64,000 nucleotides of DNA from Azonexus sp. (GCA_030691385.1 JAUYEI010000018.1:62001-126000), one strand, 5' to 3'; counted from the first letter of the stretch, positions 8,798 through 20,990 are shown. Translations and numbers: made by a program. The notes: generated from the sequence alone by a model not told the origin.

Positions 8798-10008
8798 CCC
8801 AGACCATCCAGTTCGGCATCGACCGCCTGATCGCCGACCCCGCCCTGCGCCGCCCGCTGGCTGGCCGGCGCATCGCCCTGCTCGCCCACCCGGCCTCGGT
8901 GACAGCCGACCTTACCCACTCGCTCGACGCCCTGGCCGCCCGGCCCGATCTGACACTCAGCGCCGCCTTCGGCCCGCAGCACGGCCTGCGCGGCGACAAG
9001 CAGGACAATATGGTCGAATCGCCCGACTTCCTCGACCCGCAACTCGGCATCCCGATTTTCAGCCTGTACGGCGAAGTGCGCCGGCCGACCGACGCGATGA
9101 TGGACACCTTCGACGTCCTGCTCGTCGACCTGCAGGATCTCGGCTGCCGCATCTACACCTTCATCACGACGCTGCGCTACGTCCTCGAAGCGGCGGCCAA
9201 ACATGGCAAGAGCGTCTGGGTGCTCGATCGCCCGAACCCGGCCGGCCGCCCCATCGAAGGCCTGACCCTGCGCGACGGCTGGGAAAGCTTCGTCGGTGCC
9301 GGCCCGATGCCCATGCGCCACGGCCTGACCATGGGCGAACTCGGCCACTGGTTCATCGCCACGCTCGGGCTCGACGTCGATTTTCAGGCAATCACCATGC
9401 GGGGCTGGCAGCCCGACGCCGCCCCCGGCTACGGCTGGCCCCTGGGCGAACGGACCTGGATCAACCCCAGCCCGAACGCCCCCAACCTGTGGATGGCCCG
9501 CGCCTACGCCGGCACGGTGATGCTCGAAGGCGCGACCTTGAGCGAAGGGCGCGGCACGACCCGCCCGCTCGAACTGTTCGGCGCCCCGGACATCGACGCC
9601 CGTGCCGTGCTGGCCGAAATGCAAGACTTCGCGCCGCACTGGCTGGCCGGCTGCAAACTGCGCGAATGCTGGTTCGAACCGACCTTCCACAAGCACGCCG
9701 GAAAGCTCAACCACGGCATCCAGATTCATTGCGAAGGGCCGTACTACGACCATGCCGCCTTTCAACCCTGGCGCATCCAGGCCCTCGCCTTCAAGGCCAT
9801 CCGCCGCCTCTGCCCGGACTACCCGCTGTGGCGCGACTTCGCCTACGAGTACGAACACGACCGCCTGGCCATCGACCTCATCAACGGCTCGCCGCTGCTG
9901 CGCGAATGGGTCGACGATCCGGCCACGCTGGCCGACGACCTCGACCGCCTGACCAGCCCCGACGAAGCGGCGTGGCAGGCGCTGAGCCGACCGTTTTTCC
10001 TGTATTGA
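8794..10008 (+). CDS. DUF1343 family protein (NamZ-like exo-beta-N-acetylmuramidase)
   Basis: LTLSAAFGPQHGLRGDKQDNMVES...YGEVRRPTDAMMDTFDVLLVDLQDLGCRIYTFITTL. Confidence 0.85.
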   Translation: MTQTIQFGIDRLIADPALRRPLAGRRIALLAHPASVTADLTHSLDALAARPDLTLSAAFGPQHGLRGDKQDNMVESPDFLDPQLGIPIFSLYGEVRRPTDAMMDTFDVLLVDLQDLGCRIYTFITTLRYVLEAAAKHGKSVWVLDRPNPAGRPIEGLTLRDGWESFVGAGPMPMRHGLTMGELGHWFIATLGLDVDFQAITMRGWQPDAAPGYGWPLGERTWINPSPNAPNLWMARAYAGTVMLEGATLSEGRGTTRPLELFGAPDIDARAVLAEMQDFAPHWLAGCKLRECWFEPTFHKHAGKLNHGIQIHCEGPYYDHAAFQPWRIQALAFKAIRRLCPDYPLWRDFAYEYEHDRLAIDLINGSPLLREWVDDPATLADDLDRLTSPDEAAWQALSRPFFLY

Positions 10009-10087
10009 AAACAGGGCAGCCACGGCATCCCATCTGGAATAAAATAGACGCCAGAATCAGAATTCTCTAACATTTGGGCGCCATGCC

Positions 10088-13000
10088 ATGACACACCCAA
10101 ACGGAGTTCGCGTGCGCCATTTCAGCCCTGCCCTGATCCATCGCCGGCTCGCCAAGGTCATCGCGCTGCTCTGCCTGCTGCTCGGGCCTGCCGCGCTCAG
10201 CGCCGACGACCTCCGCGCAGCCGGCACGCCCGACGCGCAGGCCATTCCCACGGTCAACCCGAAAAAACCGGCGAAATTCGCCATCCTGGCCAGCCGCCCG
10301 AAAGCCGAGACCGAGACGCGCTGGCAACCGCTGATTGATTATCTCAACAAGACCAATCCAGAACGACAACTGGAACTCCTCACGTTGACCTACCCGGAGT
10401 TGGAATCCGCCATCCGCGAAAAGCGGGTCGATTTCGTCCTCACCCAACCCGGCCACTACATCATGCTGACCCAGCGCGACGGCCTGCTCTCGCCGCTTGC
10501 CACGCTGATCGAAATGCAGGGCGACAAGAAGGTCGCCTCGCTCGGCGGCGTCATCCTGACCCGCAGCGATGAGAAAAACATCCGCAACCTGGCCGACCTG
10601 GCCGGCAAACGCATCGCCACGAACAGCATGAGCTCGCTGGGCGGCTACCAGGCCCAGGCCTACGAGCTCATGCGGCACGGCATCAATCCGGCAACGGACG
10701 CCAGCGTCATCGAAACCGGTCAGCCGCAGGACAAGGCCATCCAGCACCTGCTCGACGGCCGGGCCGATGTGGCCTTCGTCCGTACCGGCCTGATCGAAGC
10801 CATGGCCAGGGAACAGAAGCTGGACATCAGCCGCCTGCGTGTCATCGATGCCCGGAGCGACGGTTTTCCCCTCGCCCACTCGACCCGCCTCTACCCGCAA
10901 TGGCCGCTGGCCGCGCTGCCGTGGGCCGACCAGGATTTCGCCCGCCAGCTCGCCGCCGCCATCCTGACCCTGCCGCACGGCGGCGATGTCGCCCGCGCTG
11001 CCGACATCGCTGGCTTCGGCATTCCCGGAGACTACCGCCCGGTCGAGGAACTCCTGCGCTATTTGCGCCTGCCACCCTTCGAAGCCGGACCGACCGTCAC
11101 CGGCGACGACATCGTCAAGCAGTATGGCGGGCTCATGGCCATCCTCGGCATCAGTGCCGCCGGCGGGCTCATGTTCTTCACGACCACGCTGTTCCGCTCC
11201 AATCGGCGCCTGAAAACAGAGCGCGCCCGGACGGCGCTGGCCATGTCCGAACTGTCGGCAACCGAAGCCCGCTTCCGCGCCATTTTCGAGAATGTCGACG
11301 CGCTGTCCATCCAGGGCTATCTGGAAGATGGCACGGTCGCCTACTGGAACCACGCCTCGCAGGCGCTGTACGGATATACCCCCCACGAAGCGATCGGAAA
11401 ATCGCTGCTCGAACTGATCATCCCGCCCGAACTGCAGGACGGCGTACGCAACGCGGTGCACTGGATGTTTGCCAACAAGACCGGCGTTCCGGCCGGGCGT
11501 CTGACCCTGCGCCACAAGGACGGCCATCCGGTCGAGGTGTATTCGAGCCACACCGTCGTCGACACGGCCGACCTCGGCCCGATGATGTTCTGCCTCGACG
11601 TCGACCTGCGGCAACTGGCCAGCGCCGAGCAGGCCCTGATGGAGAGCGAGTCCCGGCAACGCATGATCCTGGAAACGCTGGGCGAGGGCGTTTTCGGCAG
11701 CGATCTCAACGGCATCTGCACCTTCATCAACCCGGCCGGCCTGGCCCTGCTCGGATTCAGCGAACAGGAAGTGCTCGGGCACAACACCCATAGCCTCTTC
11801 CACCATCATCACGCGGATGGCTCGCCTTACCCGCAGTCGACATGTCCGCTCCGGCTGACGGCAAACGATGGCAGGACACGCCGGCTCGAAGATGTTTTCT
11901 GGCGCAAGAACGGGGAAATGTTCCCGGTTCGCCTGACCATCACGCCGACGCTGCGCGACGGCCAGATCAGCGGGACGGTCGTCTCCTTCTCCGACATCAG
12001 CGAAGCGCGGCAACACGCCCAGGAACTCGAACGACACCGTCACAACCTCGAAGCCGAAGTCCGCCAGCGCACCGGGCAGCTGGAGATTGCGCGCCAGGCA
12101 GCCGAGGCGGCCAGCCGCTCGAAGAGCGCCTTCCTGGCCAACATGAGCCACGAAATCCGGACGCCGCTCAACGCCGTTCTCGGCATGGTCCACCTGCTGC
12201 GACGCGACACCCCGACGCCAACCCAGGTCGACCGGCTCGACAAGATCGACTCAGCCTCGCAGCATCTGCTCGCCGTCATCAACGACGTGCTCGACATTTC
12301 CAAGATCGAGGCCGGCAAGCTGCAGCTCGACGACACCAAGGTCGACATCAACAGCATCCTCAAGCGCGTCATTTCGGTTCTCGGTGAGCGCGCCCGCGAA
12401 AAGGGGCTGCTCCTGCAAACCGAGTCCGACGATTTCAGGCGGATGCTGATCGGCGACCCGACGCGCATCACGCAATGCCTGATCAACTACACGGCCAATG
12501 CCATCAAGTTCACCGAACGGGGCAGCATCACCGTCAGGGCACGCCGCGTCTCCGACACGGCCGGCGAAACCCTGCTGCGTTTCGAAGTCGAAGACACCGG
12601 GATCGGCATCGCCGAGGAGTCCATCCCCCGCCTGTTCGGCATTTTCGAGCAGGCCGACGCCTCGACCACCCGCAAATTTGGCGGCACCGGCCTCGGCCTG
12701 GCCATCACCCGCCGCCTCGCCCAGCTCATGGGCGGCGACGTCGGCGTCAACAGCCGGCCGGGCAAAGGAACCTGCTTCTGGTTCACCGCCCGCCTCAAAC
12801 CCCGGGCCGAGGAGCTCGATCCCATCACCTCGACCTTCGCCGGCATGCTCCTGCCGGCCATCCAGGAAACCCTGGCCGGCCGCCATGTGCTGATCGTCGA
12901 GGACGAGCCGATCAACCGCGAGATCGCCCTCGAACTGCTCAAGGAATTCGGCACCACGGCCGACACGGCAGAAAACGGCCGCGAGGCGCTCGAGCGCCTG

Positions 13001-13243
13001 AAAGCTCACAGCTACGATCTGATCCTCATGGACATGCAGATGCCGGAAATGGACGGCCTCGAAGCCACCCGGCGGATTCGCGCCCAGTCCCAACACGCGT
13101 TGTTGCCGATCATCGCGATGACCGCCAACGCCTTTGCCGAAGATCGCAAACGCTGCATCGAGGCGGGCATGAACGATTTCATCGTCAAGCCCGTCGAGCC
13201 GGATGACCTCAAGATGCTGCTACTGCATTACCTGGCGACCTGA
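10088..13243 (+). CDS. Hybrid sensor histidine kinase: PhnD-like periplasmic binding domain, TM, PAS x2, HisKA-HATPase, REC
   Basis: N-terminal [25 protein letters not shown] (phosphonate-binding-like), [34 protein letters not shown]-terminal [18 protein letters not shown]. Confidence 0.9.
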   Translation: MTHPNGVRVRHFSPALIHRRLAKVIALLCLLLGPAALSADDLRAAGTPDAQAIPTVNPKKPAKFAILASRPKAETETRWQPLIDYLNKTNPERQLELLTLTYPELESAIREKRVDFVLTQPGHYIMLTQRDGLLSPLATLIEMQGDKKVASLGGVILTRSDEKNIRNLADLAGKRIATNSMSSLGGYQAQAYELMRHGINPATDASVIETGQPQDKAIQHLLDGRADVAFVRTGLIEAMAREQKLDISRLRVIDARSDGFPLAHSTRLYPQWPLAALPWADQDFARQLAAAILTLPHGGDVARAADIAGFGIPGDYRPVEELLRYLRLPPFEAGPTVTGDDIVKQYGGLMAILGISAAGGLMFFTTTLFRSNRRLKTERARTALAMSELSATEARFRAIFENVDALSIQGYLEDGTVAYWNHASQALYGYTPHEAIGKSLLELIIPPELQDGVRNAVHWMFANKTGVPAGRLTLRHKDGHPVEVYSSHTVVDTADLGPMMFCLDVDLRQLASAEQALMESESRQRMILETLGEGVFGSDLNGICTFINPAGLALLGFSEQEVLGHNTHSLFHHHHADGSPYPQSTCPLRLTANDGRTRRLEDVFWRKNGEMFPVRLTITPTLRDGQISGTVVSFSDISEARQHAQELERHRHNLEAEVRQRTGQLEIARQAAEAASRSKSAFLANMSHEIRTPLNAVLGMVHLLRRDTPTPTQVDRLDKIDSASQHLLAVINDVLDISKIEAGKLQLDDTKVDINSILKRVISVLGERAREKGLLLQTESDDFRRMLIGDPTRITQCLINYTANAIKFTERGSITVRARRVSDTAGETLLRFEVEDTGIGIAEESIPRLFGIFEQADASTTRKFGGTGLGLAITRRLAQLMGGDVGVNSRPGKGTCFWFTARLKPRAEELDPITSTFAGMLLPAIQETLAGRHVLIVEDEPINREIALELLKEFGTTADTAENGREALERLKAHSYDLILMDMQMPEMDGLEATRRIRAQSQHALLPIIAMTANAFAEDRKRCIEAGMNDFIVKPVEPDDLKMLLLHYLAT

Positions 13244-13343
13244 GTCGCCGCAAAAGACGCTCCGCCGCCAGGAGGCCACGATACTGCGCTTCCTCGAAGA
13301 GCGAAAACCCCGACAGATCGGCGTGCGCCAGCGTAATGCGCGG

Positions 13344-13380
13344 GTTTTCAAATTGGGCCATTTTTTCCCGTTCACCGTGG
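13344..13380 (+). repeat. 35-bp TTGACCGTG motif, copy C
   Basis: TTTTCAAATTGGGCCATTTTTTCCCGTTCACCGTGG. Confidence 0.75.
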
Positions 13381-13727
13381 AAGAGGCTGCCCGGCACCGG
13401 GCGGCGCAGGGCGTTTCCATGAGTGGCCGGGGCTGTCGTAGAACACGCTGTCCCACGCCGGCGGCGCACCGTGTCGCTCTTCGGGCAGACCGGACAGATG
13501 CAGACGGCGCGTTGCGGCAGCAGGCCCTCGTCCCACAGGCCGTTGCGACAAACCCGCTTCTGCGGCGTCGCGCACAAATAACGCTCGTTGTAGGTCGCCC
13601 TGCAACACGCCGAGTTCGGCCAGCAGCTCACGCACCTGCACAGCATCCTGGCCCGGCAAGGGGGGTTTCCGGCCGGGGCGCAAGCGGCGAGGGCAGCCGC
13701 CCCACCGTACACAGGAATTCCCGTCGG

Positions 13728-14627
13728 CTAGTCAAGCTTCCGCAGCGACAGGCTGACCGATAGCTGGGCGCCAAGCCAGCCGAGGAAGGCACCGAGCGTC
13801 GCCAGTCCCAGCGTTTCAACGATCCCCGGCGGGCGCAGGCTGAAGTTGCCACCGTAGAGCGCCGCCAGTTCGCCAACCGGCCCGCCCAGCAGACGCAGCG
13901 CAGCCAGCACGAGCGCAGCAGCGAGCAGGCCGCCAAGCGCGCCCTGCAAGGCGCCGAAATAGTAAAAAGGCCGGCGAATGAAGCCATCCGTCGCGCCAAT
14001 CATGCGCGCCACTTCGATCTCGGCCGATTGGGCCATGACCTGCAGGCGGATGGTATTGAAGGTCACGGCGACCAGCCCGGCGCCAAACAGCCCGGCCAGC
14101 ATCCACAACGCCAGCTTGCCAAGGCGCAGGAAGGCGTCGAAACGCTTGATCCAGGCCGAATCGAGCTGGACATGGGCAACCTTCGGCCAGCCGGCGATTT
14201 CCTTGCGCAGGATTTCCAGCGCTTCCGGCTCGATATTGGCCGGTTCGATGATGAAGGCGTCGGGCAGCGGGTTGCGTGGCAGGCTGGCAACGATCTCCGC
14301 CATGCCTTCGCTGCTCTGCATGCGCTTCAACGCCTCCTCCTTCGGCACGAATTTCCATTTGCCGTTGGCGGCCTGACGCAAGCGACTTTCGATCTCGCCA
14401 AGGTCCTTCTTGCTCGCCTCAAGGCTCATGAACAGGCTGATCTGCTGTACCCCCGAAGCATTGCGGCCGAGGTCGCGCAGGTTGTCGAGGGCGACGTAAC
14501 CGAAGGCCGGGAGGGTCAGCGCAATGCCGATGACGATCACCGACAGCAGCGTATTGAGCGGCGTCGCCCACAGGCGGCGGAAGGCCGCGGACAGTGCGGC
14601 ACGGTGATGGATGAACCAGGCGTTCAT
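13728..14627 (-). CDS. ftsX: Cell division protein FtsX
   Basis: [47 protein letters not shown]. Confidence 0.93.
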   Translation of the reverse strand: MNAWFIHHRAALSAAFRRLWATPLNTLLSVIVIGIALTLPAFGYVALDNLRDLGRNASGVQQISLFMSLEASKKDLGEIESRLRQAANGKWKFVPKEEALKRMQSSEGMAEIVASLPRNPLPDAFIIEPANIEPEALEILRKEIAGWPKVAHVQLDSAWIKRFDAFLRLGKLALWMLAGLFGAGLVAVTFNTIRLQVMAQSAEIEVARMIGATDGFIRRPFYYFGALQGALGGLLAAALVLAALRLLGGPVGELAALYGGNFSLRPPGIVETLGLATLGAFLGWLGAQLSVSLSLRKLD

Positions 14628-15277
14628 GCGACCACCTTCCCGTGAGCCAGACGCAGGACGTTCGGGTGGCAGCGGGCTATCCAGCTCTGGTCGTGCGTGG
14701 CGACGACGACCGTGACGCCGACGCGGTGAAAATCGGCAAGGATGTCAAGGATGGCCATGCCCGATTCGCTATCGAGATTGCCGGTCGGCTCGTCGGCGAT
14801 CAGGATGGTCGGCCGGTTGACGACGGCGCGGGCGATGGCCAGCCTTTGCTGTTCACCACCGGAGAGCGCGATGGGATTGGCCTTTTCGCGGGCCAACAGG
14901 CCAACCTTGTCGAGCGCCGCCTGGGCCCGGCGAATCGCCTCGCGGCGCGGCAGACCGGCGATTTGCAGGGGTAGCAGCACATTCTCCAGCGCGTTGCGAT
15001 CGAACAGCAGCTTCTGACCCTGAAAGACCAGGCCAAAATGCCGGCGCACATGCGGAATGGCGCTACGCCCGAGGGCCGAGAGGTTCTGGCCATTGACCAC
15101 GAGGCTGCCGGAAGTCGGCCGCTCGATGGTCGAGATCAGCTTGACCAGCGTCGTCTTGCCAGCGCCGGAATGGCCGGTGATGAGCACCATCTGCCCGGCT
15201 TCAATCGAAAAACTCGTATCCTTGACGGCCTCGAAGCCGCCCGGGTAGCGCTTGGTCAGATTGCTGGCAAGAATCAT
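14624..15277 (-). CDS. ftsE: Cell division ATP-binding protein FtsE
   Basis: Walker [14 protein letters not shown], signature [19 protein letters not shown]. Confidence 0.95.
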   Translation of the reverse strand: MILASNLTKRYPGGFEAVKDTSFSIEAGQMVLITGHSGAGKTTLVKLISTIERPTSGSLVVNGQNLSALGRSAIPHVRRHFGLVFQGQKLLFDRNALENVLLPLQIAGLPRREAIRRAQAALDKVGLLAREKANPIALSGGEQQRLAIARAVVNRPTILIADEPTGNLDSESGMAILDILADFHRVGVTVVVATHDQSWIARCHPNVLRLAHGKVVA

Positions 15278-15278
15278 G

Positions 15279-15355
15279 TGTCGGTAGTCGGTAGTTTTTA
15301 GTCGGTAGTCGGTAGCGAGAAGGTTTTGGCTAGCGACTAGCAACTAACCACTACT
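15279..15355. repeat. Intergenic hairpin repeat of AGTCGGTAG units (copy 1)
   Basis: gtcggtagtcggtagtttttagtcggtagtcggtagcg...gctagcgactagcaactaaccactact; related to 28676-28745. Confidence 0.7.
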
Positions 15356-16322
15356 CAAACATCGCATCCACGAAATCGCGCGCCGAGAACGGGCGCAGGT
15401 CATCGATCTGCTCGCCGACGCCAATGAAACGGATCGGCTTCGGGCATTGCCGGGCAATTGCCGTGACGACGCCACCCTTGGCCGTGCCGTCGAGCTTGGT
15501 CAGGACCAGGCCGGTAACGTTGATCGCCTTGTCGAAGGCCTTGACCTGCTGCAGCGCGTTCTGGCCGATGTTGGCGTCGAGCACGAGCAGCGTTTCGTGC
15601 GGGCCTTCCGGGTCGATCTTCTGGATGACGCGACGAACCTTGGCGATTTCTTCCATGAGGTGCAGTTGCGTGGGCAGACGGCCGGCCGTATCGGCCAGCA
15701 CGATGTCGATGCCACGTGCCTTGGCGGCCGAAATGGCGTCGAAAACGACGGCTGCGGGGTCGCCCTTGTCCTGCGCGATGACCGTCACGTTGTTGCGTTC
15801 GCCCCAGGTTTCGAGCTGTTCGCGTGCTGCCGCGCGGAAGGTGTCGCCGGCAGCGAGCAGGACGCTCTTGCCCTGGCTCTGGAAATACTTGGCCAGCTTG
15901 CCGATCGAAGTCGTCTTGCCGGCACCGTTGACGCCGGCGATCATGATCACGAAGGGCTTGTGCGTCGAGACGTCGAGCGGCTTCTCAAGCGGCTGCAAGG
16001 TTTCGAGCAGGGCATCGTGCAGCGCCTTCTGGATCGCCTCAGGGGTATCGAGCTTGTCGCGCTTGGCGGCCCTCTTCAACTCATCGAGCAGGTGGGTTGT
16101 CGCCTCGACACCGCAATCGCTGCTCAGCAACAGGGTTTCGAGCTCTTCGAGCAGTTCGTCGTCGACCTTGCCACGCGAGAAAATGGTTTTGAGCTTGCCG
16201 CCCCACTGGGCGCGGGTCTTGGCCAGACCTTTGAACAGGCGCTCGCGCCACGAAAGGGGTGCGGCTTCGGCCGGGACGTCGGCTTTCTTCTCGGTGCCGG
16301 ATTTTTTCAGGAAACTGAACAT
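15351..16322 (-). CDS. ftsY: Signal recognition particle receptor FtsY
   Basis: GVNGAGKTTSIGKLAKYF, DTFRAAAREQLETWGERN, DTAGRLPTQLHLMEE. Confidence 0.96.
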   Translation of the reverse strand: MFSFLKKSGTEKKADVPAEAAPLSWRERLFKGLAKTRAQWGGKLKTIFSRGKVDDELLEELETLLLSSDCGVEATTHLLDELKRAAKRDKLDTPEAIQKALHDALLETLQPLEKPLDVSTHKPFVIMIAGVNGAGKTTSIGKLAKYFQSQGKSVLLAAGDTFRAAAREQLETWGERNNVTVIAQDKGDPAAVVFDAISAAKARGIDIVLADTAGRLPTQLHLMEEIAKVRRVIQKIDPEGPHETLLVLDANIGQNALQQVKAFDKAINVTGLVLTKLDGTAKGGVVTAIARQCPKPIRFIGVGEQIDDLRPFSARDFVDAMFE

Positions 16323-16439
16323 GGGAATGGTGGTCTCAAGCCTTGCTGACAGGCAGGCGGCAAGCCGTTAAGATGCCGTCCGGATCGATGCAAAATCAAC
16401 CGCGAATTCTAGCAGAAAGCCCCGCCAAAGCCCCTCGCC

Positions 16440-17798
16440 ATGCACCTCAAATACCTGCTCTCCGTTTTGCTTGCTGCCGGGCTGTCGACCGCAGCATTCG
16501 CCAACCCCTTTGAAACCACGCTCAAGAACGGCCTGCGCGTCATCGTCAAGGAAGACCACCGGGCGCCGACCGCGGTCCAGATGGTCTGGTACCGCATCGG
16601 CAGCATGGACGAGGTCGACGGCGCCTCCGGCGTTGCCCATGTCCTTGAGCACATGATGTTCAAGGGCACCCCCAATGTCGGCGCCGGCGAATTCAACAAG
16701 CGCGTCGCCGCCGCCGGCGGGCGCGACAATGCCTTCACGAGCCGCGACTACACAGCCTATTTCCAGCAGGTGCCGAAGGAAAAGCTGCCCGAAATGATGC
16801 AGCTCGAAGCCGACCGCATGCGCCACCTCAACGTGGACGCCAAGGAATTCGAACAGGAAATCAAGGTCGTCATGGAAGAGCGCCGCATGCGCACCGACGA
16901 CAACCCGCAATCCAAGCTCTTCGAACAAATGAACGCCGTCGCCTTTCAGGCCCACCCCTACCGCCGGCCGATCATCGGCTGGATGAACGACCTCGAGACG
17001 ATGACGGCGGCCGATGCCAAGGCCTGGTACGACACCTGGTACGTGCCGAACAACGCCTACGTCATCATCACCGGCGACGTCGATCACAAGGAAGTCTTCG
17101 CCCTGGCCGAGAAATACTATGCACCGCTCGAAGGCCGCGCCCTGCCGGTTCGCCGGCAACAGGTCGAGCCGGCCCAGGAGGGTACGCGCAAGGTCACCGT
17201 CAAGGCGCCGGCCGAACTGCCGGTGCTGATCATGGGCTACAAGGCGCCGATCCTGCGCGACATCGACAAGGATAGCGATCCTTACGCGCTGGAAATGCTT
17301 GCTTCGATTCTCGACGGCCATGATGCCGCCCGCTTCAACAAGAAGCTGGTCCGCGAGGACAAGGTTGCCCTGTCGGCCGGCATCGATTACGACGCCACGG
17401 CACGCGGCCCCGGCATGCTTTACCTGCATGGCACGCCGTCGGAAGGCAAGACCGTCGGCGATCTCGAAGCTGCCCTGCGTGCCGAAATCGCCCGCGTCCA
17501 GAAAGACGGCGTGAGCGAACAGGAACTCAAGCGGGCCAAGGCGCAGTTGATTGCCGGCCAGGTCTACAAGCTCGACTCGATGTTCGGCCAGGCCATGGAA
17601 ATCGGCCAGATCGAATCTGTCGGCCTGCCCTACCGGAAGCTCGACCGCATGCTCGACAAGCTGCAGAAGGTGAGCGCCGCCGACATTCAGGCCGTGGCCA
17701 AAAAGTATTTCAACGACGACGCGCTGACCATCGGCGTCCTCGACCCGCAACCGCTCGACGGCAAGGCGCGCCGTCCGGCCGTTGCCACTCGCCACTGA
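16440..17798 (+). CDS. M16 family zinc peptidase
   Basis: HVLEHMMFKGT (HxxEH motif); signal peptide. Confidence 0.92.
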   Translation: MHLKYLLSVLLAAGLSTAAFANPFETTLKNGLRVIVKEDHRAPTAVQMVWYRIGSMDEVDGASGVAHVLEHMMFKGTPNVGAGEFNKRVAAAGGRDNAFTSRDYTAYFQQVPKEKLPEMMQLEADRMRHLNVDAKEFEQEIKVVMEERRMRTDDNPQSKLFEQMNAVAFQAHPYRRPIIGWMNDLETMTAADAKAWYDTWYVPNNAYVIITGDVDHKEVFALAEKYYAPLEGRALPVRRQQVEPAQEGTRKVTVKAPAELPVLIMGYKAPILRDIDKDSDPYALEMLASILDGHDAARFNKKLVREDKVALSAGIDYDATARGPGMLYLHGTPSEGKTVGDLEAALRAEIARVQKDGVSEQELKRAKAQLIAGQVYKLDSMFGQAMEIGQIESVGLPYRKLDRMLDKLQKVSAADIQAVAKKYFNDDALTIGVLDPQPLDGKARRPAVATRH

Positions 17799-17809
17799 AC
17801 CGGGACATC

Positions 17810-18214
17810 ATGGCTTTACCGTGGATGACCATCCTGAGCAATGTGCCGTGGAGCGACGTACTCGGCAAGGCGCCGATCATCGCCGATGGTGCGAAAAAAC
17901 TGTGGAAGGGCATGGGCCGCAAGAATAGCGATGGGTCCGTCGTCGATGCTGACCCCGTTGTGGCCCCTGATGCCGATTTCGCGACGCGACTGACTTCCCT
18001 GGAAACCGTTCAGCGCAAATTACGTACCCAGATACTGGCCTCCGGCGAATTGATTCAGGCGCTGAGCGAACAGAACGCCCGGTTGGTCGTCCAGATTGAT
18101 GCCAACCGCCGTCTCGTTCGCTACCTTGTCTGGGGCCTTGCCGTGACGGCGATAATCGCCGGCCTCGCCCTGCTACTCGCCTGGCAACCGAAATTATTGG
18201 AGTTTTTGGCATGA
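17810..18214 (+). CDS. Small protein with C-terminal transmembrane segment, unknown function
   Basis: ORF with coiled-coil-like middle and YLVWGLAVTAIIAGLALLLAW tail; ATGA overlap with next gene. Confidence 0.65.
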   Translation: MALPWMTILSNVPWSDVLGKAPIIADGAKKLWKGMGRKNSDGSVVDADPVVAPDADFATRLTSLETVQRKLRTQILASGELIQALSEQNARLVVQIDANRRLVRYLVWGLAVTAIIAGLALLLAWQPKLLEFLA

Positions 18215-19500
18215 AAAGACTGTTGACCGCAGCATTCGCCCTGCTCATCTCGCAAGCCGCGCTGGCTGGCGTCAAGATCGAGCACTGGGTTACCCCTTCC
18301 GGCGCCCGCGTCCAGTTCGTCGAAAGCCGCGTCTTGCCGATGCTCGACGTGCAGGTCAATTTCGCCGCCGGATCGACCTTCGATCCGGCAGGCAAATCCG
18401 GCCTCGCCGCGCTGACCCGTGGCGCCCTCGACCTCGGCGCCGGCAAGCTCGATGAAACGGCCATTGCCGAACAGATGGCCGATATTGGCGCCAGCCTCGG
18501 CGGCAGCGCCGACACCGACCGCGCCAGCGTCTCGCTGCGCACCTTGTCGGCCAAGGACAAGCGCGAGCCGGCGCTGAGCATCCTGAAAAACGTCCTGCAC
18601 GCCCCGCGTTTTGATGCCGATATTTTTGAGCGCGAAAAAGCCCGCACCATCGCCAGTCTCAAGGAAGCGATGACCCGCCCGGACAGCATCGCCGGCAAGG
18701 CCTTCTGGGCCGCCATGTATCCGAACCATCCCTACGGCCGCCAGGCAACGCCGGAAAGCGTTGCCGCCCTGAGCCGCGACGATCTCGCCGCCTTCCATGC
18801 CCGCTACTACAACGCAGCCAACGCCAGCATCACGCTGGTCGGCGATCTCTCGCGCGCCGACGCCGAAAAGATTGCCGAAGCCATCGCTGCCGGCCTGCCC
18901 AAGGGCGAGGCAGCGACGCTGCCGGCCGCGCCGGAAAAGCCGAAATGGAGTCTGACCCAGCTCGCCCACCCGGCCAGCCAGGCGCACGTATACATCGGCC
19001 TGCCGGCCATCGAACGCGGCAACCCGGACTTCTTTCCACTACTCGTCGGCAACTACACGCTGGGCGGCGGCGGCTTCGTTTCTCGCCTGATGAAGGAGGT
19101 CCGCGACAAACGCGGCTACGCCTACAGCGTCTATAGCCACTTTTCCCCGCTCCGCCAGGCCGGCCCCTTCCAGATTGGCTTGCAGACGAAGCGCTCACAG
19201 GCCAAGGATGCGATCAAGGTGGTGCGCGAAGTGCTCACCGCTTTCCTCAAGGATGGTCCGAGCGAAGAGGAACTGAACGCCGCCAAGGCCAATCTGACCG
19301 GCAGCTTCCCACTACGCCTGGACAGCAACAAGAAGATTCTCGACAACGTCGCCAACATCGGCTTCTACGGTCTCCCGCTCGATTACCTCGACCAGTATCA
19401 GGCCCGGGTGCAGGCGGTGACGGCCGACGACATCCGCCAGGCCTTTGCCCGCCGCGTCCGTCCGGAAAACCTGATCACGGTGACGGTGGCGGCTGATTGA
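18211..19500 (+). CDS. M16 family peptidase (paralogue without the HxxEH motif)
   Basis: Signal peptide, PNHPYGRQATPESVAALSRDDLAAFHARYY, GGGGFVSRLMKEVRDKRGYAYSVYS. Confidence 0.9.
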   Translation: MKRLLTAAFALLISQAALAGVKIEHWVTPSGARVQFVESRVLPMLDVQVNFAAGSTFDPAGKSGLAALTRGALDLGAGKLDETAIAEQMADIGASLGGSADTDRASVSLRTLSAKDKREPALSILKNVLHAPRFDADIFEREKARTIASLKEAMTRPDSIAGKAFWAAMYPNHPYGRQATPESVAALSRDDLAAFHARYYNAANASITLVGDLSRADAEKIAEAIAAGLPKGEAATLPAAPEKPKWSLTQLAHPASQAHVYIGLPAIERGNPDFFPLLVGNYTLGGGGFVSRLMKEVRDKRGYAYSVYSHFSPLRQAGPFQIGLQTKRSQAKDAIKVVREVLTAFLKDGPSEEELNAAKANLTGSFPLRLDSNKKILDNVANIGFYGLPLDYLDQYQARVQAVTADDIRQAFARRVRPENLITVTVAAD

Positions 19501-19515
19501 TAGCGTTTGTTTTTG

Positions 19516-19608
19516 AACCGCAGAGGCGCAGAGACACAGAAAAAAGCGAAGTGGACACCCACTTGCTTTCCGTTTTTCCTCTGCCTCTCTGCGCCTCTGC
19601 GGTAAATC
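19516..19608. repeat. Intergenic inverted repeat, ACCGCAGAGGCGCAGAG type
   Basis: aaccgcagaggcgcagagacacag ... cctctgcctctctgcgcctctgcggt: long imperfect palindrome. Confidence 0.8.
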
Positions 19609-19615
19609 TTTTTCC

Positions 19616-20939
<1,324 letters not shown>

Positions 20940-20957
20940 GTTTTTCTGCGCCCCAAC

Positions 20958-20990
20958 AAAAACCCGCGAATTTCGCGGGTTTTTGTTTTT
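20958..20990 (+). terminator. Rho-independent terminator after ferredoxin gene
   Basis: AAAACCCGCGAAATTTCGCGGGTTTTT-like stem and T-tract (aacccgcgaatttcgcgggtttttgttttt). Confidence 0.9.

Noticed and set aside
10067-12193. 708-aa reverse ORF opposite the PhnD-like hybrid kinase
   Set aside because: Antisense shadow ORF of a well-supported kinase gene
16368-17795. 475-aa reverse ORF opposite the M16 peptidase
   Set aside because: Antisense shadow; histidine/valine-rich low-information sequence with no domain, while the forward frame is a clear peptidase
18205-18235. Possible motif copy at start of the second M16 gene (TTTTTGGCATGAAAAGACTGTTGACCGC)
   Set aside because: Only the core and one T-tract fit; it overlaps an ordinary start codon and signal peptide, so chance is likely
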